A stretch of DNA of 24,275 bases from Ichthyophonus hoferi (taxonomy: Eukaryota; Opisthokonta; Ichthyosporea; Ichthyophonida; Ichthyophonidae): the NCBI GenBank assembly GCA_002751075.1, contig NAOQ01000535.1, positions 27,612 through 51,886 of the forward strand, given 5' to 3'. The notes beneath the pieces were generated by a model. That model was not told the DNA's origin and ran no database searches. It saw only the letters and a list, made by a program, of their open reading frames with translations. This document shows positions 10,365 through 18,692 of the stretch, one piece after another; the stretch's first letter is position 1; every line of letters begins with the position of its first letter. A program made the translations under genes and the position numbers.

Positions 10365-10782
10365 GGATGGGAGTTAGTACGAATTTACGTTTTGCACAGC
10401 TGTCGCCAGAGGATGAATTGTCGGATATAACAGGCAAAAAACAATAAATATCAATAGATATTTTAAAAAAATTAAAATGTAACATTTTTCTTTATGTGCT
10501 TATCTTTTCAGCCGATCCTGATTCCAGATCCGAGTTTTTGGTTATATACTTTCCCTATACTGCAGGGGCCTTGCCTGCTTCATGAAAAGGCTAGTCATGA
10601 GTAAGCAAGCGGTCTTAGGTTTTAACGATTGGCTTATAGTCTATAAATAAATATTTTACTACCAATTAATCTATAGTATTAAGTGTTGAACCGGTAGACC
10701 AATAATATTCACATAAAAGCTCGTTAAATAAATTAAACTATTCCTATACTCGGATCTAAAAAACTCACAAATATACAGCTAA
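10365..10782 (-). repeat. Repeat family C, copy 2 (candidate 5' LTR)
   Basis: Homologous to 4125-4594 in the same orientation. Read on the minus strand it begins TGTATATTTGTGAG, a TG start as in LTRs, and holds CCAAT and TATATA motifs. It lies immediately upstream of the minus-strand copia fossil. I did not find a convincing primer-binding site next to it, so the LTR role is inferred from position and pairing. Confidence 0.6.
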
Positions 10783-11160
10783 TATTAACGTTGTACAGCA
10801 ACTTCTTAAAATTCTCATCGTTATTTTTATCGTCATTTAAAAAATATATAAATGTTTACGGACGTTTGGTACCATACCTTTAGTTTCAAAAGAGACATCA
10901 ATTATTTATCCTTATGTATATGTATAGTAATATTCCAAACTTTAATAATGGGGAGAATAACCGCAAAATATAATCCAGGAGTGCTAGTATTGAAAAAAAC
11001 AATACTGGCTGATACATACTATCAATTTTGTTGTTTTTAAAGAATTTAATAGAAGCTATAGTTTATTATTATTAGTATATAGAATTTTTGGAGGGTTAGT
11101 ACTAAAAAACAATACTAGCTAATAAAGAGACCGTTCTATGTAGCTCTGGTTTTACATTAT
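10783..11160. repeat. AT-rich stretch with a twice-occurring 38-bp motif
   Basis: The segment 10978-11015 (core GTATTGAAAAAAACAATACT) recurs in diverged form at 11088-11125. Each copy has a short A-rich loop between AGTATT-like arms. A 62-codon plus-strand ORF (10852-11040) runs across the first copy and has no recognisable features, so I do not call it a gene. Confidence 0.4.
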
Positions 11161-11442
11161 TGGGCTCTGATATCCACGTGGAGCTGCAATGTGGTTTGCA
11201 ATTTCATTGGTTTGTAGTACACTATGGCTTCTCTAATTATTACTCCTTATATTATCTATAACTCTTTATTTATTATTTATTCTATTTCCTTTGTTATTTT
11301 GCCCATTATTTTGTTATTTGGTTTTAATACTCCATTTGAATTAATTATTTTATTGGGCTTATGACAAACCCCTCTAGATTTTAGTGCTTTTGTTATCCTA
11401 GGCATGTTTGCCAGACGTCACAATATATATTGTGCAACATAA

Positions 11443-11658
11443 TTGGGTGTATAATTGGTTAATTATATTGTATATATAACCTGCTTAATATGGCAAGACA
11501 CGGTACATTATCTGGCCAATTGGGAGTAAATAAAGGTAAATTCTCATTGGTAATGATCACATGGCTTTTTCTGTATCAATGACACCATTGGTATGTGCAA
11601 ATTATTGGTTAAGATAGAGATATGGACGTAGGCCATCTTTCTCACAGTCTATATATAA
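11443..11658 (+). promoter_or_regulatory. Cluster of CCAAT/ATTGG boxes followed by a TATA box
   Basis: Seven ATTGG or CCAAT pentamers fall within 11443-11608 (11443, 11455, 11517, 11520, 11547, 11587 and 11604), where chance at this GC content would give well under one. A TATATAA box follows at 11652-11658, and an ATG at 11701. CCAAT is bound by the HAP/NF-Y complex. The arrangement looks like a real promoter, or the U3 part of an unrecognised LTR. Confidence 0.45.
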
Positions 11659-11700
11659 TACTAATAAAACCAAACTTTCAATAATTCGACTGAGCAAATC

Positions 11701-11841
11701 ATGGTTTTCTATGACCTGGCTCGTCAAAAAATAATAATAGAAATCGTAATATTTAATTTATTGATATATAATTATCATTTAAAATTAATATTTTTTAACT
11801 ATATATATACGGGTAAAAAACTGGTACATAGAAGCATTTAA
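11701..11841 (+). CDS. Possible 46-residue ORF behind the CCAAT cluster
   Basis: The first ATG after the TATA box (about 45 bp downstream) opens 46 codons starting MVFYDLARQKIIIEIVIF and ending in TAA. The product would be hydrophobic and Ile/Leu/Tyr-rich, as AT-rich chance ORFs also are. Its only support is its position behind the promoter-like cluster. It could instead be the start of a spliced gene whose later exons lie in or beyond the gap. Confidence 0.2.
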   Translation: MVFYDLARQKIIIEIVIFNLLIYNYHLKLIFFNYIYTGKKLVHRSI

Positions 11842-11866
11842 CTTGAATGATACATCTGGTCAGGTG

Positions 11867-11996
11867 TCGGCATCTACAAGAAAATTTTATAACCCAAAGT
11901 TTAAAACTAATTGTTTCTATTAGTGCACATATATTTATATATAGTTTTAGTGATTGGATAAGTAACTCCAAGGTGTTGCATTTACCATCTAACAAA
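11867..11996. repeat. Left copy of exact 130-bp repeat bordering the gap
   Basis: Base-for-base identical to 12621-12750. It stops exactly where the Ns begin. See the gap entry. Confidence 0.97.
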
Positions 11997-12620
11997 NNNN
12001 NNNNNNNNNNNNNNNNNNNNNNNNNNNNNNNNNNNNNNNNNNNNNNNNNNNNNNNNNNNNNNNNNNNNNNNNNNNNNNNNNNNNNNNNNNNNNNNNNNNN
12101 NNNNNNNNNNNNNNNNNNNNNNNNNNNNNNNNNNNNNNNNNNNNNNNNNNNNNNNNNNNNNNNNNNNNNNNNNNNNNNNNNNNNNNNNNNNNNNNNNNNN
12201 NNNNNNNNNNNNNNNNNNNNNNNNNNNNNNNNNNNNNNNNNNNNNNNNNNNNNNNNNNNNNNNNNNNNNNNNNNNNNNNNNNNNNNNNNNNNNNNNNNNN
12301 NNNNNNNNNNNNNNNNNNNNNNNNNNNNNNNNNNNNNNNNNNNNNNNNNNNNNNNNNNNNNNNNNNNNNNNNNNNNNNNNNNNNNNNNNNNNNNNNNNNN
12401 NNNNNNNNNNNNNNNNNNNNNNNNNNNNNNNNNNNNNNNNNNNNNNNNNNNNNNNNNNNNNNNNNNNNNNNNNNNNNNNNNNNNNNNNNNNNNNNNNNNN
12501 NNNNNNNNNNNNNNNNNNNNNNNNNNNNNNNNNNNNNNNNNNNNNNNNNNNNNNNNNNNNNNNNNNNNNNNNNNNNNNNNNNNNNNNNNNNNNNNNNNNN
12601 NNNNNNNNNNNNNNNNNNNN
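11997..12620. other. Assembly gap (624 Ns), probable misjoin
   Basis: The run of Ns is flanked by the same 130 bp on both sides: the left copy ends at the first N and the right copy begins at the last. Two contigs overlapping by 130 bp were probably scaffolded apart instead of merged. The open frames reported through the Ns carry no information. Confidence 0.9.
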
Positions 12621-12750
12621 TCGGCATCTACAAGAAAATTTTATAACCCAAAGTTTAAAACTAATTGTTTCTATTAGTGCACATATATTTATATATAGTT
12701 TTAGTGATTGGATAAGTAACTCCAAGGTGTTGCATTTACCATCTAACAAA
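12621..12750. repeat. Right copy of exact 130-bp repeat bordering the gap
   Basis: Identical to 11867-11996. Sequence after 12750 is probably the true continuation of the left contig. Confidence 0.97.
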
Positions 12751-13112
12751 TTCTATTTCCAAAATGCTTTTTAATTTGCAACGATTGACAAATGGATATC
12801 TGACTATCTAACTGGCTGCTGGTGATATTCCAATGTGTGACGTCCATCCCATTGAGGTTGAACAAGTATGGTGTATAGGAGGAACCAATGACAATTTGTT
12901 TTTGAGACTAGTATGTATACGGAATGTTAAATAAATATATTTAAATTGACTGTGGATAACTACAGAAAAGACTCAATTTTGATATCCACACATTTTATAT
13001 TTTAATCCGATTTAGCTGAAACTGCATATTAATTTCATAACTATCGGTGGCTAAAAATGTATTTTAGCATCTTTGGTAAAAACCCAAAAATTAACTAGAT
13101 GGGTAACTAATG

Positions 13113-13144
<32 letters not shown>

Positions 13145-13179
13145 GCAGATATATTTATTTTGAAGTTTCTATTTTTTAC
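12751..13179. other. Intergenic, (TTA)n microsatellite at 13114-13144
   Basis: Apart from the trinucleotide run I see no gene or RNA here. The long poly-Ile in the minus-strand frame is translation of that repeat. Confidence 0.7.
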
Positions 13180-13317
13180 CATGAGACTCTCGCTATGCCA
13201 ACTGGGTACAACTAGACCTGATACATAGGCATATTTTACAGTCTTGGCTAAAAGAAAAGTCGTTGCACATGACTGTCCGCCCTGGAAGTGACGCATTGTA
13301 AGAAGTTGTCCTTTCAC
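13180..13317 (-). CDS. Coding-like fragment of unknown function
   Basis: A minus-strand frame reads MKGQLLTMRHFQGGQSCATT and then FLLAKTVKYAYVSGLVVPSW, ending HSESLM at a possible GT donor (ATG/GTAAAA, 13179). Composition is balanced and GC is well above the flanks, as for a real exon. Past the donor the frame turns into microsatellite translation. A second in-frame ATG lies at 13296. I do not recognise the family and find no clear partner exon, so it may be a single exon of a split gene or a gene relic. Confidence 0.3.
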
Positions 13318-13606
13318 AGGAAATTCCGTAAATATATTACAATAAGAAAATTATTTTTTAAAAAGTGTGTGAGTTATGAAAAGGCCATATAGATAATTAG
13401 ATGTTTTGATATCATATCGTACTCTAGAAATTGAATCCACTGTCATCACCCAATCATCTTATAATTGACTAATTGCGCATTTGGGGTATGTATCGGATGA
13501 TTGGTGTTGAATAAACTATGAAGATGAATAGCAACTCCCCCGGTTAAAAATTTTCTACATAATATATATATATATACTATTCTGGCTCATAGTCTACTAC
13601 GTTGTT

Positions 13607-13673
13607 ATTGGCTAATCATGTTTATTTGGTAATCTGAGCCACGATAGCACGGCACAGTTAACTCGGTATAAAT
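13607..13673 (+). promoter_or_regulatory. CCAAT and TATA boxes of the 13783 gene
   Basis: ATTGG (CCAAT on the minus strand) at 13607-13611 and TATAAAT at 13667-13673, about 56 bp apart. The TATA box is 110 bp before the ATG. Spacing is normal for a polymerase II promoter. Confidence 0.55.
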
Positions 13674-13782
13674 TCAGTTACCCGCAATAAACAAAGCATA
13701 ACGTCTTATGACATGTAGGTTAAGTTATTATTTATCGGTTCTTTTTAAATGAAAGTTAACTAGTTACAAAACAAAACTAGAA

Positions 13783-14544
13783 ATGGATGGTACTTTTATT
13801 AAACCCACTCCCGACTATGAATTTACTTATCGTCCCTTCAATAACTATCGCTGCACCGTACGCAATCCCAAGCCTGCGCCAGTGGACCCAGCTCTAGTTA
13901 CAGAAGCCATTGAAAATAGTTTCGCCCTAACCACATTAGGCCGTGTGAATACCTCTCTTTCTAAATTCGTCGCCACTGTAGTATGCAGAAGAAGCAAGTC
14001 ATATAGTGAGATTCCTTCTTACAAGCCTTTGATGACCTCGGGGAAAAGGATGAAACCCCAGTGCCCTATTTTAAAGACAAAATCAAAGACACATCATATA
14101 GTTCAGGAGTTTGAGGATTGGCTCGAAAATTCCTCAATAAGCTCCGGGTGCTGCAGGAGGCCGAAAAGTGGCGTTAAAAAGACTGTACAGTTTAAAGACG
14201 AAGTCGAAGTATTTTTAACCTATAACAAGAAAGTATATGACAGGAAAGGTGTGTGGAAGACGGTTTTTTCAAATGATAATGAAAGGTTATATGTTACATT
14301 AGAAATGATCATTTTTAAATCTCAAGAAATGGATGTGCATCCCCTTGCCAGAGAAAATACACACTATTTCCACGGTGAAGAGTTTTATGATCCACAGCAA
14401 CGTAATTACTACCCTAAATGGTATTCTCTAAATGATTATGAAGCTGTTAAAGATTATACATTATTCAAAGAGGCTAAAAGTTATACAAGAAGTCACATTC
14501 GAAACACTAGTAATATTAGTAATATTAATATTAGTGAAAGTTAA
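13783..14544 (+). CDS. Uncharacterised 253-residue protein with V-x-F/YDR motif
   Basis: An uninterrupted single-exon ORF with good start context (AGAAATGG) behind CCAAT and TATA boxes. GC and codon use are richer than the flanks, so it is very probably a real gene. The N-terminal third is Pro-rich and polar with no signal peptide or membrane segment. The centre has an acidic/aromatic patch (VQEFEDWLENS, 107-117), a Cys/Arg spot, then KKTVQFKDEVEVFLTYNKKV, residues 132-151, followed at once by YDRKGVW. A V-x-F after basic residues is the known docking form for protein phosphatase 1 catalytic subunits. A V-x-F ... TY ... YDR arrangement also recurs, as I remember, in uncharacterised fungal proteins. 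The last third is Tyr/His-rich (HYFHGEEFYDPQQRNYYPKW) and the tail is Asn/Ser/Ile repetitive. A PP1 adaptor role is inference only. Confidence 0.8.
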   Translation: MDGTFIKPTPDYEFTYRPFNNYRCTVRNPKPAPVDPALVTEAIENSFALTTLGRVNTSLSKFVATVVCRRSKSYSEIPSYKPLMTSGKRMKPQCPILKTKSKTHHIVQEFEDWLENSSISSGCCRRPKSGVKKTVQFKDEVEVFLTYNKKVYDRKGVWKTVFSNDNERLYVTLEMIIFKSQEMDVHPLARENTHYFHGEEFYDPQQRNYYPKWYSLNDYEAVKDYTLFKEAKSYTRSHIRNTSNISNINISES

Positions 14545-14742
14545 AAATACGAATATAATTATTTTTCTTGCATCTTAGTATATCTCTACAAGTACATGAC
14601 ATTGATGAGTTTAACTTTTCGTGCGAGTAAACATTCCATGAGTATAATTACAAAGAATATAGCAAAGTAGAGGTTGAGAGTACGAATACAAAAGTCCTAT
14701 TTTATCTTTCCCCCATCTACCCACTTTTAACATTTTTTTTTT

Positions 14743-14748
14743 AATAAA
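14743..14748 (+). terminator. AATAAA polyadenylation signal, possible
   Basis: First canonical AATAAA about 200 bp after the stop of the 253-residue gene, after a T-rich tract. In DNA this AT-rich a chance match is possible. Confidence 0.3.
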
Positions 14749-15490
14749 TTAAACATGTGTAATACACGTGTCTTCCCACAAAACCTTTTTCACCCTTACA
14801 TCGTATATCTACCCATTGCTATTTCCTCGCAATAGCACATTGAAAAATCCTACAGTTAAACCTGCCGATAGAAAGTAGTTATGACAATCTACAATGTAAG
14901 TTTTAGAAAATCAAGCTTTTTTTAGTAATGAATACAAATGACTATCAAATGGTTTTGTAGTAAATACAAGTGTAAACACCTCAGTAAAGTGTGTCTTTCT
15001 TGATCATTAAAGAGCTATTTATATACGTTTTTTTACAGTACGTTGAGTTTAAAGACTCGATTAGCTTAAAAAAGGAAATACAGGAGGGATCACATAGTTG
15101 CAGGAACATGTAGCCAAGAGGTACTATCTTACTATGTGGTTATTATCGCACTATTACCCATTTCATTGGGAAAATATGTTAATATGGGTAAACATTGGCC
15201 CCAAGAGAATCTTTTTCAATAAAAATCATAGAATTGCCGTGATGCAACAAAATTATGTTCAAGTAGGTAGATGCATTGCTAATATAATTAGATACAACGT
15301 CTTACTTTGAATAAGAAAGCAAGGTAATACTGAGATAGAGGATGATAATATCTTTAAAATGTAATTGATGTTAGACTTGGTCAATTATCATACAAAAGAA
15401 CGATGGTATTATTGTGGAATATTTATGTTGGGAATAATAAGTAGTGACAGGAGCCTTTCTGGGACCTATATTTATTTAGAAAGAGAGGAA
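14749..15490. other. Intergenic, no supportable gene
   Basis: AT-rich. A 70-codon plus-strand ORF (15098-15310) has no recognisable motif, signal peptide or promoter and is left uncalled. Confidence 0.5.
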
Positions 15491-15662
15491 CAAATGAGCA
15501 GGACTTGTCTTAGGTAAAATATCTAGACAACGAGTTAGTTGGACTGCATAACATGATCTAAAGCGATTATATTCGCGAGACCTCTACCCACTGGCTGGTT
15601 TAATTTTAAACAATCATCTTAGATTTGCATCTAATACCAATAGATCGCGCCAAAGATTTTTC
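15491..15662 (+). repeat. Repeat family D, copy 1
   Basis: Aligns with 16370-16540 in direct orientation. Shared blocks are CAAATGAGCAGGAC, TTGGACTGCATAACA, GATCTAAAGCG, TATTCGCGAGACCTCT and AATACCAATAGAT. By eye about 75-80% identical. No RNA-gene structure or reading frame is evident, and its nature (short LTR, SINE or other) is unknown. Confidence 0.7.
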
Positions 15663-15903
15663 CAGACTACGCATGTAAAACCAACTGCTAATGGTTATGT
15701 AAAGACAAACCCAAATTAATTGAATACTCTTGTTTTAATACTCTCCCTTAGCCTAAGTGGATTATTTTATTTAGGGGCATAATATATATATAAAAAGAAT
15801 CCGTTAAAAACTTTAATATGGTGACTACATACATGACACATTCAGGTGACTTTGGCATAGAACCCAATGCATTTTTTAAAAGGAAGAAAAATGATTAGAC
15901 TGC

Positions 15904-16134
15904 ATGTTAGATGCTCTTGCTCACTCTCTAGCTATGGCTCTGGCTCTGGCTCTGGCTCTGGTATACTCTGGCGTCTGGAGCCTGGCGGCTGAAACGATAT
16001 GTAGGTGTTATCCAGTTGTGCATTACCTTGGTTGTTACTTTGAAGTTGGAAATGTTAATAGTTCAAATGCAGGTTTTAAAAAATTGTGTAAATGTAATAA
16101 AATTGATTCTTCAGGCGTGGAGGCCAATGAATGA
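15904..16134 (+). CDS. Possible small secreted Cys-containing protein (76 aa)
   Basis: The first 28 residues look like a signal peptide: short N-region, an Ala/Leu core (MALALALALV, about 11-20) and an S-L-A-A cleavage-like site. The rest is short, with five Cys (33, 35, 44, 62, 64). The hydrophobic core is encoded by a (GGCTCT)n hexanucleotide run at 15935-15961, so it could have arisen by repeat expansion in noncoding DNA. No promoter or homologue is recognised. It lies between the two family D repeats. Confidence 0.25.
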   Translation: MLDALAHSLAMALALALALVYSGVWSLAAETICRCYPVVHYLGCYFEVGNVNSSNAGFKKLCKCNKIDSSGVEANE

Positions 16135-16369
16135 CTGCAGGTATGAGGTGAAGTGTTTTCAGCACACGTGGATCGTTGATAGAATAGAATTATTAGTTTT
16201 AGCAACCAATGGTAGCCTATTTAAGCTTTGCCATCAGGGAGCGTTCCTGTGTCCTTTATTTATTTATTTAGAAGGAGAAGTAGTGCTGAAATAAAGAGCA
16301 TGCTAACGTATCTTCTTGCTTATACGGAAGAAAGATATGATAAGATACATTTTCATTATTATTATTAAG

Positions 16370-16540
16370 CAAATGAGCAGGACAAGTCTCAGGTAAAATG
16401 CCTAGGGGCAATGAGTTATTTGGACTGCATAACACGATCTAAAGCGGCTTATTCGCGAGACCTCTGCCACTGGGTGGTCAATTTCGAACCATCATCTTAG
16501 ATTTATATTTAATACCAATAGATTAGACCGACGATTTTTA
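16370..16540 (+). repeat. Repeat family D, copy 2
   Basis: Direct partner of 15491-15662, 880 bp away. A TTA-type run precedes it. No clean short target duplication could be seen at the outer edges. Confidence 0.7.
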
Positions 16541-16958
16541 TGTACGTAATACTTGCTAGTAGTTTATTTTTTGCAATTCTAATATAATTACTATGTACTG
16601 CATAATTAAACTGCTGATCAGTATGTGTGTTGCAAAACCTTTAACTCCGATTGAACAGATAACAAGTGGATCATGAAATAATTGCTCCGATATCAGTTGA
16701 TTTTGAATCTGGTGAGTTACTTTGACAATATAGGGTATGAGTACTTAATATTAATGAAGTAATTAGCTAACGCGCCATCCATACTGAACACAGTTATAAT
16801 TAACATTCGCGATAAACCAAGGTCGGGCGAAAATAAGAAGGAATGAAAACAACTAATAAAGGATCCCACATAGGCGTATAATAATACCGACACGGACAAA
16901 TGAAAATATGTTTGTGATACACAGAGCTTTGTATTTATTATTATTTGTTAACAATATT

Positions 16959-16991
<33 letters not shown>
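16541..16991. repeat. Gene-poor stretch with (TA)n at 16962-16990
   Basis: On the minus strand near 16905-16865 a hydrophobic frame ending RVGIIIRLCGILY precedes a short block (TTTATTAGTTGTTTTC) that recurs, diverged, at about 18415-18395 after a similar hydrophobic ending. This may be a small old duplication. I see no complete gene. Confidence 0.35.
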
Positions 16992-16993
<2 letters not shown>

Positions 16994-17423
16994 ATTTGGG
17001 TTCGTAACCCTGTAATAATCTGCGATTGACGATTGAGTCTTCGGTTCGCATACCTCAATTTGGTTTTGGGTAGAGGTATCTTCGGCTGGAATAGCAGTAG
17101 AAACAATATTTATTGCCGATCCGCCTTCAATAGAAGGCAATGTAATAGCAGGTATATATACTAATTTTAGCTCTAATTGTTAATTGTGGTTGTATTCAGC
17201 CATGAGTGCAGGAGTTATTCCTGCCTTAATTCGCTTGGGTGTAATAGTGCTTACAGCACAGTGTATACAATCAGTGAGAAATGCCAAATTGGTATATATG
17301 TAATGCGTGTTGTTGGGTTCAAATGTAACTAAGCAATTCTGAGTGTTGTGAATAGGAGAAAGATTCTCAGAACACTGGCGCATATACCAACTCTCTAGGT
17401 AATTAGTTGTAGTAATTATATCT
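16992..17423 (-). pseudogene. LysM-like gene relic
   Basis: One minus-strand frame runs from a possible acceptor (ACAG, 17424) through LESWYMRQCSENLSPIHNTQ and LTDCIHCAV to ITPALMAEYNHN, then, past an in-frame TAA at 17182-17180, continues in the same frame with LKLVYIPAITLP and a Ser/Thr-rich tail (INIVSTAIPAEDTSTQNQ) holding one more Cys. The pair ITPALMAEYN ... LVYIP resembles the second half of a fungal LysM carbohydrate-binding module (I-x-x-x-L-L-x-x-N-P ... G-x-x-x-I-P), followed by a linker. LysM proteins bind chitin or peptidoglycan outside the cell. The resemblance is judged by eye, the GDTC block is weak (only D-C is seen), and no start or promoter was found. The stop could also mean an unrecognised intron. 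Confidence 0.3.
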
Positions 17424-18557
17424 CTGTTCTAATTCAGAAGGGATAGGGGCGCCAATGTGGAAATTGCGCAATGAGATCGATCAACAAGGGGTGATATATT
17501 ACGATGTAAATAATAACTATCATTACTATTTAATGTCAGTAAGCAGTGCTGGATTCTTTACAATAACGATGTGGTTATTTCATATATATAATTAAAGACA
17601 AAATATTTTCGTGTGCGTTTACGAGAACTTCGTATTTTTTCTTGTGTTCCCGCATATGTGTGAGCGAGAATACTTTCATTATTAGCTTTTGCTTTCTTTT
17701 ATACTTCATTTTACTGCTAGTGCTAACTTTTGGTTAGCACCAATGTAGCTGGGGTTTTAGTAAATTAAAATGAAACTAATCATAAATATCCGTATTGGCT
17801 AATACAACCCACAAAAACAATGTCATAGAGACCTACTAGGGATGACTTGTTCTATCGTTATATTAGTGTTTCCTTATATGGATATATATCAAAAAAGGAA
17901 AAGCTTTGTTTTGTAATGGCTCAAATGTCATTAAACGTGTTTATTATTATTATTTGTTTTCGTTCCTTTTATCCTTTCCGCAACATGCGTTTATCGCGGG
18001 TGTCAATCATAATTCGGTTCATCAATGTCAATGGAGCCGGTCGTAAAAATACCGTTCACAGAAGACCACTGAGGGCCATTAGAATCATTTGATCTTGTCT
18101 AAATGATCCAAGGCCATTGTGTCCTAATATGGCTCATCATCCTCAAATGAGAGTTTTATTCTACAAAATAGGAATTTTAAATAAGCTTTTGTATGGCGTG
18201 GCATGAGTTTAGTGTTGTGAATAATTTTAATTTATATTAACTGCTAGCTTATCTTTTTAAAGCTAAAAGTTTATCTTATCTATTTTTTGGAATTTTTTTT
18301 TGGACTTTATTGAATATTTTGATGACCCTCATATTGATGCACACAGCTGCTACGATTGAAACCTGCAAATAAACAAAAGACAAAAAAGGAAAGGAAACAA
18401 CTAATAAATGCCCCGGCAAACCCGGGGATACGCAGCAACCTCACATGTATCTGCATACGCGTATAGCGCCTATTGCGAATAAGTAGAGGCAAGAGCGTCC
18501 ATAGATTACAATTCCTATTTTGCAAATAAGAATGTAGTGCTCACATTTATATATTGA
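17424..18557. other. Intergenic, no supportable gene
   Basis: Contains an 8-bp-arm hairpin at 17720-17740 (GTGCTAAC/GTTAGCAC, loop TTTTG) of unknown meaning, and an 81-codon plus-strand ORF at 17847-18092 without recognisable features. On the minus strand, 18525-18307 holds a hydrophobic frame and an acceptor-like CTTTTGTTTATTTGCAG, possibly a relic of a final exon. Confidence 0.4.
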
Positions 18558-18562
18558 CCAAT
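18558..18562 (+). promoter_or_regulatory. CCAAT box upstream of the 18693 gene
   Basis: CCAAT in GACCAATGA, 131 bp before the ATG. A CT-rich leader (ACCCACTCCATCCCTC and onward) follows, common just before fungal starts. No clear TATA box. Confidence 0.4.
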
Positions 18563-18692
18563 GAATTAATTGATTTAATAACGTTGACTCTAACCTACCC
18601 ATTTAAATTACGCTCCGCTATAATTACTTGCACAAATCTACACCCTAACCCACTCCATCCCTCTAATATCTTCCCATCTTCCTCCTATTACC

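Noticed and set aside
11847-12749. Several long open frames across the gap
   Set aside because: Composed of Ns. The real flanking residues are AT-rich chance translation.
15098-15310. 70-codon plus-strand ORF
   Set aside because: No motif, promoter, signal peptide or composition shift.
15530-15600. SINE-type polymerase III boxes in repeat D
   Set aside because: TTCGCGAGACC only loosely resembles a B box and no A box lies at the right distance.
16990-17010. tRNA T-arm-like GGGTTCGTAACCC
   Set aside because: No acceptor, D or anticodon arms can be drawn around it. No tRNA or rRNA was found in the window.
17720-17740. Hairpin with 8-bp perfect arms and 5-base loop
   Set aside because: Too short to stand out in 24 kb of AT-rich DNA and does not match the histone 3' stem-loop. 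No adjacent gene.
17847-18092. 81-codon plus-strand ORF
   Set aside because: Composition follows the AT-rich background, with no recognisable features.
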